NCBI GenBank assembly: GCA_003164825.1 | Contig: PLUH01000143.1 | Location: 12,233-27,111 of the forward strand | From: Hyphomicrobiales bacterium | GTDB lineage: Bacteria; Pseudomonadota; Alphaproteobacteria; Rhizobiales; Beijerinckiaceae | Reading direction: 5' to 3' | DNA: 14,879 nucleotides | Shown: positions 14,670 through 14,879 of the stretch, one piece after another | How positions within the stretch are numbered: position 1 is the first letter of the stretch | How the letters are laid out: each line of letters opens with the position of its first letter | Notes under the pieces: generated by a model | The model's database searches: none | Told to the model about the DNA's origin: nothing | What the model saw: only the letters and a program-made list of their open reading frames with translations | Translations under genes and position numbers: made by a program

Positions 14670-14879
14670 CGGGATGCTCATATTGTCGTTTGTGTTGTGG
14701 GTCGCCGCGGCTCTCATTGCCTCGCTCAGAAGATGGGCGGTTCTGGGTCGAGCGCTCCTAGCCGCCGGCGCGCTGAGCGGCGTCATCGCCGCCATCGTCG
14801 GGCTTCCCAATCCCACCAGCACGGCCGTTCTTCCGCTTCGACTCGCCGGCGAAGCCGTCGCCTTTCGTTTGGAGCCTGA
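14662..14879 (+). CDS. hyfB: HyfB-like / NuoL-type membrane subunit, 5' part (partial at right edge)
   Basis: The frame is open from GTG 14662, overlapping the previous gene by 8 bp, to the window edge (72 codons). It encodes a hydrophobic helix (LILSFVLWVAAALIASL), a basic RRW turn, a second hydrophobic helix, then PLRLAGEAVAFRLEP. The last segment matches the stretch before the core of HyfB/NuoL-type transporters, where the usual text is like the LRLDPLS motif. ATG 14674 is an alternative start; GTG 14662 is favoured by a GGGGA site about nine bases upstream. Only the N-terminus is seen, so the identification relies on this segment and on the operon, which otherwise lacks HyfB. It would be a second ion-translocating subunit. 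Confidence 0.7.
   Translation, partial: MTSGMLILSFVLWVAAALIASLRRWAVLGRALLAAGALSGVIAAIVGLPNPTSTAVLPLRLAGEAVAFRLEP

Noticed and set aside
1..14879. CRISPR array or tandem repeats
   Set aside because: No regularly spaced repeats were seen anywhere in the window.

Overview
The window is high-GC DNA with short intergenic gaps, frequent ATGA or TGATG gene overlaps, a hisE-coaA pair and a palindromic repeat of the type common in Rhizobiales. It reads as an alphaproteobacterium, most likely Hyphomicrobiales/Rhizobiales; the genus cannot be fixed from sequence alone.

Left region (1-4071, + strand): the 3' end of a multiheme-type c-type cytochrome subunit, then deoC (deoxyribose-phosphate aldolase), then a 792-residue two-domain aldehyde dehydrogenase that starts 8 bp after deoC. 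DeoC splits deoxyribose-5-phosphate into glyceraldehyde-3-phosphate and acetaldehyde, and the dehydrogenase probably oxidises the acetaldehyde. A pair of oppositely oriented palindromic repeats (4086-4205) separates this from the next, convergent block.

Housekeeping block (4222-6544, - strand): hisE, coaA and an exported TraB/GumN-family protein, closely spaced and probably one operon.

Integration-scar region (6717-9293): a tRNA-Val(CAC) gene with a good promoter is followed by a decayed mobile element. The element holds a large serine recombinase broken by three single-base frameshifts and an internal deletion, a 5'-truncated DUF2924 gene overlapping the recombinase start, an IS6-type transposase fragment fused to it, and about 400 bp of unidentified debris.

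Right region (9294 to the edge, + strand): a tightly coupled operon for a membrane complex related to hydrogenase-4 and respiratory complex I, in the order HyfC-, HyfE-, HyfF- and HyfG-like, a fused ferredoxin/HyfI-like protein, and the start of a HyfB-like subunit. The large subunit keeps the [NiFe]-hydrogenase fold signatures, but all four nickel-binding cysteines are replaced and it has no C-terminal maturation peptide. The complex is therefore probably not a hydrogenase. It fits the energy-converting-hydrogenase-related (Ehr) type: an Fe-S electron entry module on an ion-translocating membrane arm, with unknown donor and acceptor. This is the most interesting system in the window.
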